Below, in pieces: positions 7,633 through 16,466 of a stretch of DNA of 64,000 bases. A model generated the notes under the pieces. The model ran no database searches. It had not been told where the DNA came from and saw only the letters and a list, made by a program, of their open reading frames with translations. This DNA comes from Paenibacillus roseus (lineage in GTDB: Bacteria > Bacillota > Bacilli > Paenibacillales > Paenibacillaceae), in assembly GCF_016424485.1 (NCBI RefSeq), contig NZ_JAELUP010000103.1, positions 1 through 64,000 of the forward strand. The letters run 5' to 3'. Position 1 is the stretch's first letter; each line of letters opens with the position of its first letter. A program made the translations under genes and the position numbers.

Positions 7633-9345
7633 ATGAATTTGAACATTGGTGTAGTGGTCATGTTGATACAAGTATTCTTTGCCATCGTGATCGGATTGTA
7701 TTTCTGGAATTTGCTCCGCAATCAAAAGACGAACCGGACAGCGGTGGATAGAGAATCCAAGAAAGAGATGGATAAGCTTCGGAAGTTGAGGAGCATTTCC
7801 TTAACCAAACCGCTTGCCGAAAAGACTCGCCCGCAGTCCATGCAAGACATCGTTGGACAGCGTGACGGTCTGCGTGCCCTTAAGGCTGCGCTATGCAGCG
7901 CTAATCCCCAGCATGTCATTATTTATGGCCCCCCAGGCGTCGGCAAGACGGCTGCAGCCAGAGTTGTTCTGGAAGAAGCGAAAAAGAATCCGGCTTCGCC
8001 ATTTATGCAGGATGCCAAATTTACAGAAATCGACGCGACGACAGCGCGTTTTGACGAGCGGGGAATTGCCGATCCTTTGATTGGATCTGTTCACGATCCG
8101 ATTTATCAGGGAGCTGGAGCGATGGGAGTTGCCGGTATTCCGCAGCCTAAGCCGGGAGCGGTGACGAAAGCCCATGGCGGGATTTTATTTATTGATGAAA
8201 TCGGAGAATTGCATCCGATTCAGATGAATAAGTTATTAAAGGTTCTTGAAGACCGCAAGGTTTATTTGGAGAGCGCCTATTACAATTCCGAGGATAGTAA
8301 TGTTCCGATGTTTATTCATGATATTTTCCAGAACGGCCTGCCTGCTGATTTCCGTCTAGTGGGCGCAACCACTCGCTCGCCGCAGGAGATTCCGCCGGCA
8401 ATTCGCTCTCGTTGTATGGAAATCTATTTCCGCCCATTGCTGGCTGATGAGATCGGTCAAATTGCGACAAGCGCTGTCCGCAAGGTCGGGTTTAAGCCGG
8501 ATGAAAAGGCCATTGAAGTTGTCAAGCGGTATGCGACCAACGGGCGCGAGGCGGTCAATGTGGTTCAACTGGCTGCAGGGCTTGCCTTGTCAGAAGGCCG
8601 TGAAGGCGTAAGCGCCAGCGATATGGAGTGGGTGGTCAACAGCAGCCAGATTCCTCCTCGTCCGGATCGCAAGGTGCCGGCAGAGCCTCAAGTCGGATTT
8701 GTCAATGGTCTTGCGGTATACGGGCCTAATATGGGAACATTGCTGGAAATTGAAGTGAGCGCGATTCCGGTACAGGCAGGAAGTGGGAAATATACGATTA
8801 CCGGGGTCGTGGATGAAGAAGAGCTTGGTGGGGGTTCACGGACATTGCGCCGAAAAAGCATGGCCAAAGGCTCTGTGGAGAACGTGCTGACTGTGCTGCG
8901 GAGAATTGGCCTGAAGCCCGATAATTTCGATCTGCATATTAATTTCCCGGGCGGGACGCCGATCGATGGGCCATCTGCGGGAATCGCAATGGCGACTGCG
9001 ATCGCTTCTGCCATTACCGGCGAGAAGATTGACAACAAGCTTGCGATGACAGGAGAGGTTGGTATCCATGGCAATGTGAAGCCGGTGGGCGGTGTGCTGG
9101 CTAAGGTAGAGGCTGCGTTCCAGGCGGGAGCGGAGACCGTTATTATCCCGAGAGAGAATTGGCAGGCCATATTTGAGGATTTGCAGGGATTGAAAGTCAT
9201 TCCGGCAGATCATATTGACGAAGTGCTGCGGTACGCTCTGCCTGGGCGCAAATTTTCGGTGGCGGAGATCGATACGACTGCGGTTCCGAATGAAATTTTT
9301 GCGCCAACAGGGGTATCTTATTTGCAGGCAGATTCCGCAGAATGA
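7633..9345 (+). CDS. lonB: LonB, membrane-anchored Lon-type ATP-dependent protease
   Basis: Lon-family protease without the long LonA N-terminal domain. A hydrophobic segment at about residues 3-24 anchors it in the membrane. An AAA+ module follows (Walker A GPPGVGKT at 99-106; Walker B Asp188-Glu189 in FIDEIGE), then a C-terminal Lon protease domain with the Ser448/Lys491 dyad. The 43-residue dyad spacing equals that of LonA. ATG 7633 is chosen over the upstream open frame because of its GGGAGGAG ribosome site and the hydrophobic N-terminus. B. subtilis LonB is forespore-specific (sigmaF); the same timing is likely here but no sigmaF promoter is recognised. lonA follows after 36 bp. Confidence 0.95.
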   Translation: MNLNIGVVVMLIQVFFAIVIGLYFWNLLRNQKTNRTAVDRESKKEMDKLRKLRSISLTKPLAEKTRPQSMQDIVGQRDGLRALKAALCSANPQHVIIYGPPGVGKTAAARVVLEEAKKNPASPFMQDAKFTEIDATTARFDERGIADPLIGSVHDPIYQGAGAMGVAGIPQPKPGAVTKAHGGILFIDEIGELHPIQMNKLLKVLEDRKVYLESAYYNSEDSNVPMFIHDIFQNGLPADFRLVGATTRSPQEIPPAIRSRCMEIYFRPLLADEIGQIATSAVRKVGFKPDEKAIEVVKRYATNGREAVNVVQLAAGLALSEGREGVSASDMEWVVNSSQIPPRPDRKVPAEPQVGFVNGLAVYGPNMGTLLEIEVSAIPVQAGSGKYTITGVVDEEELGGGSRTLRRKSMAKGSVENVLTVLRRIGLKPDNFDLHINFPGGTPIDGPSAGIAMATAIASAITGEKIDNKLAMTGEVGIHGNVKPVGGVLAKVEAAFQAGAETVIIPRENWQAIFEDLQGLKVIPADHIDEVLRYALPGRKFSVAEIDTTAVPNEIFAPTGVSYLQADSAE

Positions 9346-9381
9346 TAAAATAGGGATAGACAGACAATTGGAGGTGCTGGT

Positions 9382-11748
9382 TTGGTGCCAGGCAAATGGA
9401 AAGCCCGTCGTTTGCCCCTGTTGCCTTTACGGGGGCTTCTTGTTTATCCCAGCATGGTGCTCCATCTGGATGTAGGCCGAGAGAAATCGGTTCGTGCTCT
9501 GGAGAAATCGATGGTTGATGATCATATGATTTTGCTCTGCTCGCAATCGGAGGTTAATATTGAGGAGCCGAGCCAGGAGGATATATACCGAATCGGGACA
9601 ATTGCCCGTGTCCGGCAGATGCTTAAATTGCCGAATGGAACGATCCGTGTGCTGGTGGAAGGTGTTATGCGGGCGGAGATTACCGATTATCTGCCTAATG
9701 AAGAGTTCTATGAAGTCAATGTGAAAGAATTGCCGGAGGAAGAGACGAGCGACCCGGAGATTGATGCGTTAATGCGGACCGTACTGACCCAGTTTGAGCA
9801 TTACATTAATCTGTCCAAGAAGGTGACTCCGGAGACGCTTGCCGCTGTATCCGATATTGATGAGCCGGGACGGCTGGCTGATGTCATCACAAGCCATCTC
9901 TCCTTGAAGATCAAGGATAAGCAGGATATCCTGGAGACTGTGGCGGTAAGGGATCGTCTTGAGAAACTGCTCGATATTTTGAATAATGAGCGTGAGGTGC
10001 TGGAGCTTGAGCGCAAGATCAGCCAGCGCGTCAAGAAGCAGATGGAGAAGACCCAGAAGGAATACTATCTGCGTGAACAGATGAAGGCGATTCAGAAGGA
10101 ACTGGGCGAAAAAGAAGGACGCGCCGGAGAGGTCGAGGAGCTTCGCAGTCAGCTCGCGGAATCCGGTGTGCCTGATTCGGTCAGGGAGAAGATCGAGAAA
10201 GAGATCGACCGTCTGGAGAAAATGCCTTCTACTTCTGCTGAAGGCGGCGTTATCCGCAATTACATTGACTGGCTGCTGTCCCTGCCTTGGCAGAAGCGGA
10301 CGGATGACAATCTCGACATCAAGCGTGCGGAGGCTATTCTTGACGAGGATCACTACGGACTTGAAAAGCCGAAGGAACGTGTGCTCGAATATTTGGCCGT
10401 TCAGCAGCTAGTTCAGAAGTTGAAAGGACCTATCTTGTGTCTTGTCGGACCGCCGGGTGTCGGTAAGACTTCCATGGCCCGTTCTATCGCCAAATCGCTG
10501 GGACGCGAATTCGTTCGCATCTCGCTTGGCGGCGTCCGGGATGAAGCCGAGATTAGAGGCCACCGCAGAACTTATGTCGGGGCAATGCCCGGAAGAATCA
10601 TTCAGGGAATGAAGACAGCAGGAACTCGGAATCCGGTATTTTTGCTGGATGAGATTGACAAGATGGCCATGGATTTTCGGGGTGACCCGGCCTCTGCGCT
10701 GCTGGAGGTACTAGACCCTGAACAGAACAACACGTTCAGTGATCACTTTATCGAAGCCCCTTTTGACTTATCCAATGTCATGTTTATTACGACTGCGAAT
10801 GTGGTTCACAATATTCCTCGTCCGCTTCTGGACCGGATGGAGGTTCTCAACATCCCGGGCTATACGGAACTGGAGAAAACCCAGATTGCCAAGCGCTATC
10901 TGCTGCCTAAACAAAAGCGCGAGCATGGTCTTGCGGAAGATCAGCTCATTATTGAAGAGCCCGCAGTGCTGCAAATGATTCGTGAATATACACGGGAGTC
11001 GGGGGTCCGGAACCTGGAACAGCAGGCTGCTGCAATTTGCCGCAAAGCCGCAAAGGAACTAGTCACCGATCCTGAAAAAGCGCCGATCAACGTCGATTCC
11101 GATCAGCTCAAGGAATGGCTGGGGCCAGCGAAGTTCCGATACGGAATGGCTGAATCGGAAAATCAGGTCGGGGCGGTAACTGGTCTGGCCTGGACGGAGG
11201 TAGGGGGCGACACCCTGGTCATTGAAGTCACGGTTATGCCGGGCAGCGGCAAGCTGACCCTGACAGGGAAGCTGGGAGACGTCATGAAAGAATCAGCCCA
11301 AGCGGCGTTCAGCTATACGCGCTCCAAGGCGCTGGAACTTGGGATTGACCCGCAGTTCCATGAAAAGAACGATATCCACATTCATATTCCGGAGGGTGCA
11401 ATTCCGAAAGATGGGCCGTCAGCCGGCATTACAATGGCAACAGCGTTGATTTCTGCGCTTACAGGACGTTTTGTGGACAAGGAAGTGGCAATGACCGGAG
11501 AAATAACGCTCCGTGGACGGGTATTGCCGATTGGCGGGCTAAAGGAGAAATCACTTGCCGCCCATCGCGCCGGTATTCGCAAAGTATTATTGCCGAAAGA
11601 CAATGAACGGGATTTGCGTGACATCCCTGAGAGCGTGCGCAGCGAACTGAACTTCTTTCCGGTATCGCACATGGATGAAGTGCTCAACCACGCGCTTCTG
11701 GGAGCGTCTGAAGGCGCATCTGCCGTACAAACAGGGAGATCAGAATGA
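9382..11748 (+). CDS. lonA: LonA, ATP-dependent protease La
   Basis: Cytoplasmic AAA+ protease for misfolded and regulatory proteins. The N-terminal substrate-binding domain (LPLRGLLVYPSM start) is followed by a long coiled-coil, Walker A GPPGVGKT from residue 356, and a protease domain with the Ser680/Lys723 dyad. The start is TTG 9382 or the adjacent GTG 9385; a GGAGGT at 9370-9375 suits both. The stop overlaps the start of ysxC (ATGA), so translational coupling is likely. Confidence 0.97.
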   Translation: MVPGKWKARRLPLLPLRGLLVYPSMVLHLDVGREKSVRALEKSMVDDHMILLCSQSEVNIEEPSQEDIYRIGTIARVRQMLKLPNGTIRVLVEGVMRAEITDYLPNEEFYEVNVKELPEEETSDPEIDALMRTVLTQFEHYINLSKKVTPETLAAVSDIDEPGRLADVITSHLSLKIKDKQDILETVAVRDRLEKLLDILNNEREVLELERKISQRVKKQMEKTQKEYYLREQMKAIQKELGEKEGRAGEVEELRSQLAESGVPDSVREKIEKEIDRLEKMPSTSAEGGVIRNYIDWLLSLPWQKRTDDNLDIKRAEAILDEDHYGLEKPKERVLEYLAVQQLVQKLKGPILCLVGPPGVGKTSMARSIAKSLGREFVRISLGGVRDEAEIRGHRRTYVGAMPGRIIQGMKTAGTRNPVFLLDEIDKMAMDFRGDPASALLEVLDPEQNNTFSDHFIEAPFDLSNVMFITTANVVHNIPRPLLDRMEVLNIPGYTELEKTQIAKRYLLPKQKREHGLAEDQLIIEEPAVLQMIREYTRESGVRNLEQQAAAICRKAAKELVTDPEKAPINVDSDQLKEWLGPAKFRYGMAESENQVGAVTGLAWTEVGGDTLVIEVTVMPGSGKLTLTGKLGDVMKESAQAAFSYTRSKALELGIDPQFHEKNDIHIHIPEGAIPKDGPSAGITMATALISALTGRFVDKEVAMTGEITLRGRVLPIGGLKEKSLAAHRAGIRKVLLPKDNERDLRDIPESVRSELNFFPVSHMDEVLNHALLGASEGASAVQTGRSE

Positions 11749-12332
11749 AAATAACTCAAGCCGAATTTGTCATCAGTGCGGTCAAGCCGCATCAATATCC
11801 TGAGGACGCCTTGCCAGAGATTGCTCTGGCGGGGCGTTCCAATGTCGGGAAGTCTTCATTGATTAATAATCTGATTATGCGCAAGGCTTTGGCTCGTACC
11901 AGCTCGCAACCGGGCAAGACACAGCAGCTTAACTATTACCGGGTCAATGATAGGGTCTACCTGGTCGATTTCCCGGGCTATGGCTATGCCAAGGTCTCCA
12001 AGACGGAGCGTCAGGCATGGGGAGTCATGATCGAGACCTATTTGAAGGAACGTGAGCCGCTGAAGATGGTGCTGCTCATTGTTGACTTGCGCCATCCGCC
12101 AAGCAAGGATGACCAGCTCATGTACGGCTGGCTGAAGCATTTCAATATTCCGGTCACGATCGTGACTACCAAGGCGGACAAGCTTCCGCGCAGCAAGTGG
12201 GATAAGCATCTGAAGGTGGTCAAGCAGACGCTGGAGGCTGACCCGAGAGATAAGGTAATCATGTATTCCTCGGAGAAGGGAATCGGCCGCGAAGAGCTAT
12301 GGCAGATTCTTGAAGAAAAAATTAACGGATAA
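11745..12332 (+). CDS. ysxC: YsxC/EngB GTPase for 50S ribosome assembly
   Basis: Essential small GTPase of the YihA/EngB family, needed for late 50S subunit assembly. G1 is GRSNVGKSS, G3 is DFPGYGYA and G4 is TKADK. The 195-residue length is typical. Its first codon overlaps the lonA stop, preserving the lonA-ysxC pairing of Bacillus. Confidence 0.96.
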   Translation: MKITQAEFVISAVKPHQYPEDALPEIALAGRSNVGKSSLINNLIMRKALARTSSQPGKTQQLNYYRVNDRVYLVDFPGYGYAKVSKTERQAWGVMIETYLKEREPLKMVLLIVDLRHPPSKDDQLMYGWLKHFNIPVTIVTTKADKLPRSKWDKHLKVVKQTLEADPRDKVIMYSSEKGIGREELWQILEEKING

Positions 12333-12532
12333 GGCAATAAGTCGGTAACTTCCATCCGAAAAGTGAGAATATAGGAAAATTCCTCGGACTCATCGCAAGT
12401 TTTTAAGGTTTTTATTGAAATATGCGAAAAAACAAGGAATCAGCGGCGGGCAGATTACGATTGGATCGCGTATAATTAGAATCAGGCAGAAAGTGATTCT
12501 ATTTGTGCAAGTTAAAGAATTGAGGAGATTGT

Positions 12533-13123
12533 ATGACTCAGCGGTTAGCCACAGAATATGTGAAAGCCCGTCTGGAGTTAACAGAAGACGAGATGTCCAG
12601 GTTTGTCCGATTTTTCGGTGACCCGCATATTCGTATGCAAGTCCGCGTCTTGGACGGCGGCAATCAGGAGCTGGTTCTGGAGGACGATGCAAGCAAAGAG
12701 GAGATTCGCCTGACGTTTGAGCGACAAGAAGACCTCTTTGTAGGTGAGCTTTCCTGCCGTTTGGTATATCCAAAATTGACGAATGCGATGCGCAAAGCAG
12801 TCTCCATGTTCAAGGGAGATGCAATCGTAAACCGTATTTATCCTACTTATACGATGGTCTATTATTATGTTCGCGGCGATGTCCACAAAATAATTGAATT
12901 CTCCAAAAACAAGACCCATCTTGTCTACGAGTCGAAGAACACGATGGGGCAACTGGAAAAGCAATTCAACAACCTGAACATCGAACAGGAAATTGCTTTC
13001 ATTCAGAACGCCATTAATAAGTTGCTCGATCTGCGCAACCAGGCGAAGCGGATGGAAGAGATCACGGCTATTGATGAGCTGCTTCGCGAACATGCCCGGC
13101 AGTTGTTCATGCTTGAAGCCTAA
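12533..13123 (+). CDS. Unrecognised 196-aa soluble protein between ysxC and hemA
   Basis: I do not recognise a family. The product is soluble, with no signal or membrane segment. The first 120 residues alternate charged and hydrophobic positions as in an alpha/beta fold (RFFGDPHIRMQVRV and VYPKLTNAMRKAVSMFKGDAIV are distinctive). The last 60 residues form a Lys/Glu/Gln-rich helical tail that looks like a coiled coil. A TATAAT-type -10 lies at 12471-12476, and a GAGGAG site sits 6 nt before ATG 12533. A terminator follows. It is a single-gene unit in a slot where Bacillus has no gene. Confidence 0.8.
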   Translation: MTQRLATEYVKARLELTEDEMSRFVRFFGDPHIRMQVRVLDGGNQELVLEDDASKEEIRLTFERQEDLFVGELSCRLVYPKLTNAMRKAVSMFKGDAIVNRIYPTYTMVYYYVRGDVHKIIEFSKNKTHLVYESKNTMGQLEKQFNNLNIEQEIAFIQNAINKLLDLRNQAKRMEEITAIDELLREHARQLFMLEA

Positions 13124-13137
13124 TATTGAAATGACCT

Positions 13138-13165
13138 TACCGCTCTTTTTGAGCGGTATTTTTTT
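13138..13165 (+). terminator. Terminator of the 196-aa gene
   Basis: TACCGCTC (13138-13145) pairs with GAGCGGTA (13151-13158) around five T, followed by a seven-T run. Confidence 0.85.
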
Positions 13166-13177
13166 AAAATATAAGCA

Positions 13178-13408
13178 TTTATAAAGGCTCAAAACCAAAA
13201 TTAGTGGTTGACCTCTAGGTGGAGGGGACGCTGCGAGGCAGAGGATTCTTCCGATCGCTGTTAAAGCCCGATTCCTTTATAGGATAGAGGCTAGCAGGGG
13301 GACTCGCGCTTTAAAGGCGACTACGTTCGTTTCTCCAGAATTCCTCTGCCCCTTCGCTGCTATCTCCTCGATGTCAACCACTAATTTATCAGGTTGAGCC
13401 TTTATAAA
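13178..13408. repeat. Family B repeat, full copy with terminal inverted repeats
   Basis: A 231-bp element bounded by TTTATAAAGGCTCAA on the left and its inverse on the right. The arms extend through AGTGGTTGAC about 20 bp further in. An inner inverted pair (CAGAGGATTCT and AGAATTCCTCTG) suggests a second stem. The reverse complement matches the sequence from 59729 with few differences. No coding capacity is evident. The element starts 12 bp after the T-run of the preceding terminator. The layout is that of a MITE or a structured intergenic repeat. Confidence 0.8.
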
Positions 13409-13488
13409 CGTTCTTTTTATAAATGGCTTCTATTTCTCCGCGAAACGAAGTTTTTGCCCGTCAAAGGACGGCAAAGCCGTTTACGCTT
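13401..13488 (+). repeat. Family A repeat, copy 1
   Basis: It begins in the right terminus of the family B element (shared TTTATAAA). The conserved core runs from TTATAAATGGCTTC to TTTACGCTT. A compact hairpin, TTTGCCCGTC-AAAG-GACGGCAAA, lies at about 13454-13476. Other copies are at 13915, 39109 and 43704, all in the same orientation. Confidence 0.85.
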
Positions 13489-13546
13489 GAGAGAGCGGAG
13501 GGGCGGAGGAATTTGGAGAAAATCGAATCCTATTCCTAAAAAACTG

Positions 13547-13575
13547 TTGCATTTCCGGGCGATAGATGTTATTTT
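13547..13575 (+). promoter_or_regulatory. Possible sigmaA promoter for an unassigned transcript
   Basis: TTGCAT (13547-13552) and TATTTT (13570-13575) are separated by 17 bp. No gene follows; the next terminator is at 13833. Confidence 0.4.
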
Positions 13576-13581
13576 TATTTT

Positions 13582-13857
13582 CGTTGAACAGAAACCGTGC
13601 TATCAGTTCAAGCCAAACCGTTTGAGCCTCAAGGGGCGACGGTCTTGGTCTTGCTGTTGGAAAGTCATATCTAGTGGAAGAACCTCTTAGGAGTCAAGCT
13701 AAAGACGGTTTAATATGTTTTGTTTCTAAGTGACCGATTGCCGGCGCCCTAGGTTGGGGGCAGCGGCCGTGCTCGTGTAGAATATAAAGACTGTATAGGG
13801 ATGAATGTTATACTTTCCTTATATTTTGACGAAGCCATGGGGTCCCCATGGCTTTTT
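13582..13857 (+). ncRNA. Candidate structured RNA of unknown class
   Basis: About 276 nt between a promoter-like site and an intrinsic terminator, with no credible ORF. The 7-bp arms AAACCGT (13615-13621) and ACGGTTT (13705-13711) close a domain with further internal pairing. A second GC-rich hairpin lies at about 13740-13768. It does not show the signature motifs of tmRNA, SRP RNA or RNase P RNA. It could be a degraded remnant instead of an active RNA. Confidence 0.35.
13833..13857 (+). terminator. Intrinsic terminator without an assigned upstream gene
   Basis: AGCCATGG (13833-13840) and CCATGGCT (13846-13853) pair perfectly and are followed by TTTTTAT. Confidence 0.7.
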
Positions 13858-13914
13858 ATATTTGTCCTATGCTCTGCTTGGGATCTGATCAAGCGCTTTA
13901 TTTAAATATAAGCC

Positions 13915-14003
13915 TTTATAAACTTTTCTTTTTATAAATGGCTTCTATTTCTCCGCGAAACGAAGTTTTTGCCCGTCAAAGGACGGCAAAGATGTTTACG
14001 CTT
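13915..14003 (+). repeat. Family A repeat, copy 2
   Basis: Nearly identical to copy 1 over its core, including the TTTGCCCGTC/GACGGCAAA hairpin, but with GATG in place of GCCG before TTTACGCTT. It is preceded by AAATATAAGCC, which resembles the AAATATAAGCA before the repeats at 13178 and 43704. Confidence 0.85.
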
Positions 14004-14106
14004 GTTTGCGTAAAAGTAGAGTATAAGCAGACGCCTGTCCGCTCACACTAGAGTAGGGATGGTTCATACTTTATTCATAAATGGAAAAGTACAGTTATAT
14101 CGACTA

Positions 14107-14115
14107 TGCTATAAT
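14107..14115 (+). promoter_or_regulatory. Extended -10 promoter of the hem operon
   Basis: TGC followed by TATAAT (14110-14115). No clear -35 is present. The transcript start would be near 14122, about 30 nt before hemA. Confidence 0.6.
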
Positions 14116-14150
14116 GTTTCTAGAATCTTAGACGAGGCAGGTGATTGCAG

Positions 14151-15560
14151 ATGCACATTATTGTGGTTGGTCTGAACCATCGGACGGCGCCGGTTGAGGT
14201 AAGGGAGCAATTTGCGTTTTCCGACCAAGAGCTGCCGCTGGCACTTAAGCAGTTCAAGCAGACTGAAAGCATTATGGAATGTGTCATCGTTGCGACCTGT
14301 AACCGGACGGAACTCTATGCGGTTGTAGATCGGCATCATTTGTGCGGGCATCATATCCGCAGTTTTTTGGAGCAGTGGTTCAAGCTCCCGCGTGTTGAGT
14401 TTACCAATCATTTATATATGTACGAGGATGACCGTGCAATTGAACATCTGATGAGGGTCGCATCGGGCCTAGATTCAATGGTAATCGGAGAGACGCAGAT
14501 ATTGGGACAAGTGCGCAATGCGTTTTTGCTTGCTCAGGAGCAGCAAACGACTGGCACGTTATTTAATATGTTGTTTAAGCAAGCCGTCACACTTGCTAAA
14601 CGCGCTCATACCGAGACGATGATCGGAGAAACTGCAGTATCGATCAGCTATGCTGCTGTAGAACTTAGCAAGCGGATTTTTGGCCAGTTTAACAACAAGA
14701 CGGTAATGATTATTGGAGCGGGCAAAATGAGCGAGCTTACGGTCAAGCATCTGTACGCCAACGGCGCCAGCCGGGTAATCGTGGCGAATCGCACATACGA
14801 TAGAGCCGCAGTACTTGCGTCCAAATTCAATGGCGAGCCCCGATCGATGGAAGAGGCAGTCTCGCTGCTTCGTGATGTCGACATTGTGATTAGTTCTACA
14901 GGGTCGGAAGGCTATGTGCTGACAAAAGAGCAAGTGAGTCAGGCAATGAAGCGTAGGGCTTCAAGGCCATTATTCCTAATCGATATCGCAGTGCCGAGAG
15001 ATCTTGACCCTGCTATAGGGTCCGTTGACAATACGTTCTTGTATGATATTGACGACATGGAGGGCATTGTGGAGAACAATCTGGAGCAACGGCGCAAAGA
15101 GGCTCAGAAGATTGAAGCCATGATTGAATCGGAGATGAGCAGCTTCAAGCAATGGTACAAGACGCTGGATGTTATCCCGTTAATTCGCACGCTTCAGCAA
15201 AAAGCAGCTTTCATTCATGATGAAACGATGGAGAGCATGATGAACAAGCTGCCCGACTTGGATGAGCGTGAGCAAAAGGTTATCCGCAAGCTGACTAAGA
15301 GCATTGTCAACCAGTTGTTGTCTGATCCGATTCAACGGATTAAGGAGATGGCGGATGACAAGCGGTCTGACGAGGCGATGGACTTGTTCGTCAAGCTGTT
15401 TGCCCTCGAAGAGCCGCTGAAACAAGCCAAATTGGCTGAGCGTCTTGCGGACCAAGAAGCAGTTGCGTCAAAACATGGATTAAAGTCGCAATCTACTGCT
15501 CAAGGCAATGCCCGACCGTCGCAGTCTGCCGTGAACGGTATGGCTGCCGCAGTCACCTAG
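14151..15560 (+). CDS. hemA: Glutamyl-tRNA reductase, first step of C5 tetrapyrrole synthesis
   Basis: NADPH-dependent reduction of glutamyl-tRNA(Glu) to glutamate-1-semialdehyde. The catalytic Cys50 lies in VIVATCNRTE, a dinucleotide-binding GAGKMSE motif follows near residue 185, and there is a helical dimerisation domain. The product has 469 residues; the C-terminal tail of about 40 residues (after FALEEP) is polar and low in complexity. ATG 14151 is preferred over TTG 14145, since the N-terminus MHIIVVGLNH is the family form. It is the first gene of a seven-gene operon with hemX, a siroheme dehydrogenase, hemC, cobA-hemD, hemB and hemL. Confidence 0.97.
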   Translation: MHIIVVGLNHRTAPVEVREQFAFSDQELPLALKQFKQTESIMECVIVATCNRTELYAVVDRHHLCGHHIRSFLEQWFKLPRVEFTNHLYMYEDDRAIEHLMRVASGLDSMVIGETQILGQVRNAFLLAQEQQTTGTLFNMLFKQAVTLAKRAHTETMIGETAVSISYAAVELSKRIFGQFNNKTVMIIGAGKMSELTVKHLYANGASRVIVANRTYDRAAVLASKFNGEPRSMEEAVSLLRDVDIVISSTGSEGYVLTKEQVSQAMKRRASRPLFLIDIAVPRDLDPAIGSVDNTFLYDIDDMEGIVENNLEQRRKEAQKIEAMIESEMSSFKQWYKTLDVIPLIRTLQQKAAFIHDETMESMMNKLPDLDEREQKVIRKLTKSIVNQLLSDPIQRIKEMADDKRSDEAMDLFVKLFALEEPLKQAKLAERLADQEAVASKHGLKSQSTAQGNARPSQSAVNGMAAAVT

Positions 15561-15600
15561 GGTAAGGCTTAAGGCAGGCGCAAACATTCGGGAGGCGCCT

Positions 15601-16425
15601 ATGATTACAAAAAATATGTTATATGACATCATGATTTATGTGTATGCCCTGAGCCTGCTGTTTTATTTCTCCGATGTTGCGGATGCAAGTCGGAGAGCGA
15701 AACGGATAGGCACAGGGCTGCTTATTTTCGTTTGGCTGCTGCAGACTGGTTATCTGATCTTCAAGCTGCTGCTGCACATACATTCCGATGTCTTCACGTT
15801 GTTTGAATATTTATTTTTCTTCTCTTGGATGCTAGTAACCAGTTCACTAGTTATGAGCCGGTTTTTCAGGATTGAGTATTTGGTTTTTTTCATCAATGTT
15901 ATCGGTTTTGTTGTGTTGGTCTTGAATCTGATTAGCCGCCCGGAATCATTTATCCCATTGGCAACCCACGACCTTGCGCTAACCTTACTGTATTTGCATA
16001 TCAGTCTTGTCATTTGCGCATATGCCGTTTTTACGATCAGTGCTATTTTTTGTTGCATGTATCTGTTTCTGCACAGCAGGCTCAAACGGAAGAAGTGGTC
16101 AGTTAGCGTAAGACGTCTGCCGAGTCTGGAGAACATCGAGCGTTATATTTTCCGGACGGCGATCATCGGTATTCCGCTGCTCGTATTGTCACTAGCTGTA
16201 GGGGTAACCTCGATTATTGTAGAGGGCAAGGCATTCTTGCTGCTGGATTTTAAGGTCTTTACTTCAACGGTTGCTGTTATCTTTTATTTTATCTATTTAT
16301 TTCACCGTACCATGCGCCAGAAGCCGGGATATAAAACCTCGGTTTGGAACATTGCGGCGTTTACAATTCTTATTTCTAATCTATTCTTGAATTCATTGTC
16401 CAGATTCCATAACTGGCTGTCTTGA
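15601..16425 (+). CDS. hemX: HemX, CcsA/CcmC-like membrane protein
   Basis: A 274-residue integral membrane protein with about eight hydrophobic segments, of the cytochrome c assembly (CcsA-like) family. In B. subtilis HemX lowers the level of glutamyl-tRNA reductase, and the position directly behind hemA matches. A GGGAGGCG sequence precedes ATG 15601. Heme contact is possible but not shown by the sequence. Confidence 0.9.
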   Translation: MITKNMLYDIMIYVYALSLLFYFSDVADASRRAKRIGTGLLIFVWLLQTGYLIFKLLLHIHSDVFTLFEYLFFFSWMLVTSSLVMSRFFRIEYLVFFINVIGFVVLVLNLISRPESFIPLATHDLALTLLYLHISLVICAYAVFTISAIFCCMYLFLHSRLKRKKWSVSVRRLPSLENIERYIFRTAIIGIPLLVLSLAVGVTSIIVEGKAFLLLDFKVFTSTVAVIFYFIYLFHRTMRQKPGYKTSVWNIAAFTILISNLFLNSLSRFHNWLS

Positions 16426-16466
16426 AGTTAATAAAGGCGGATAGGAAATGATCAGGGGGCGTATGC

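Noticed and set aside
13454..13476. Family A hairpin as a Rho-independent terminator
   Set aside because: No T-run follows on either strand, and true terminators already lie just upstream.
13394..13690. 98-codon frame across family A copy 1
   Set aside because: It is a by-product of the repeat; copies at 39109 and 43704 give similar peptides by chance of shared DNA, with different downstream continuations and no conserved end.
13582..13857. Identity as 6S RNA, SRP RNA or RNase P RNA
   Set aside because: A GGAAAGTC string recalls RNase P, but the other conserved segments are missing; no SRP GGAAG-tetraloop motif and no clear 6S central bubble.
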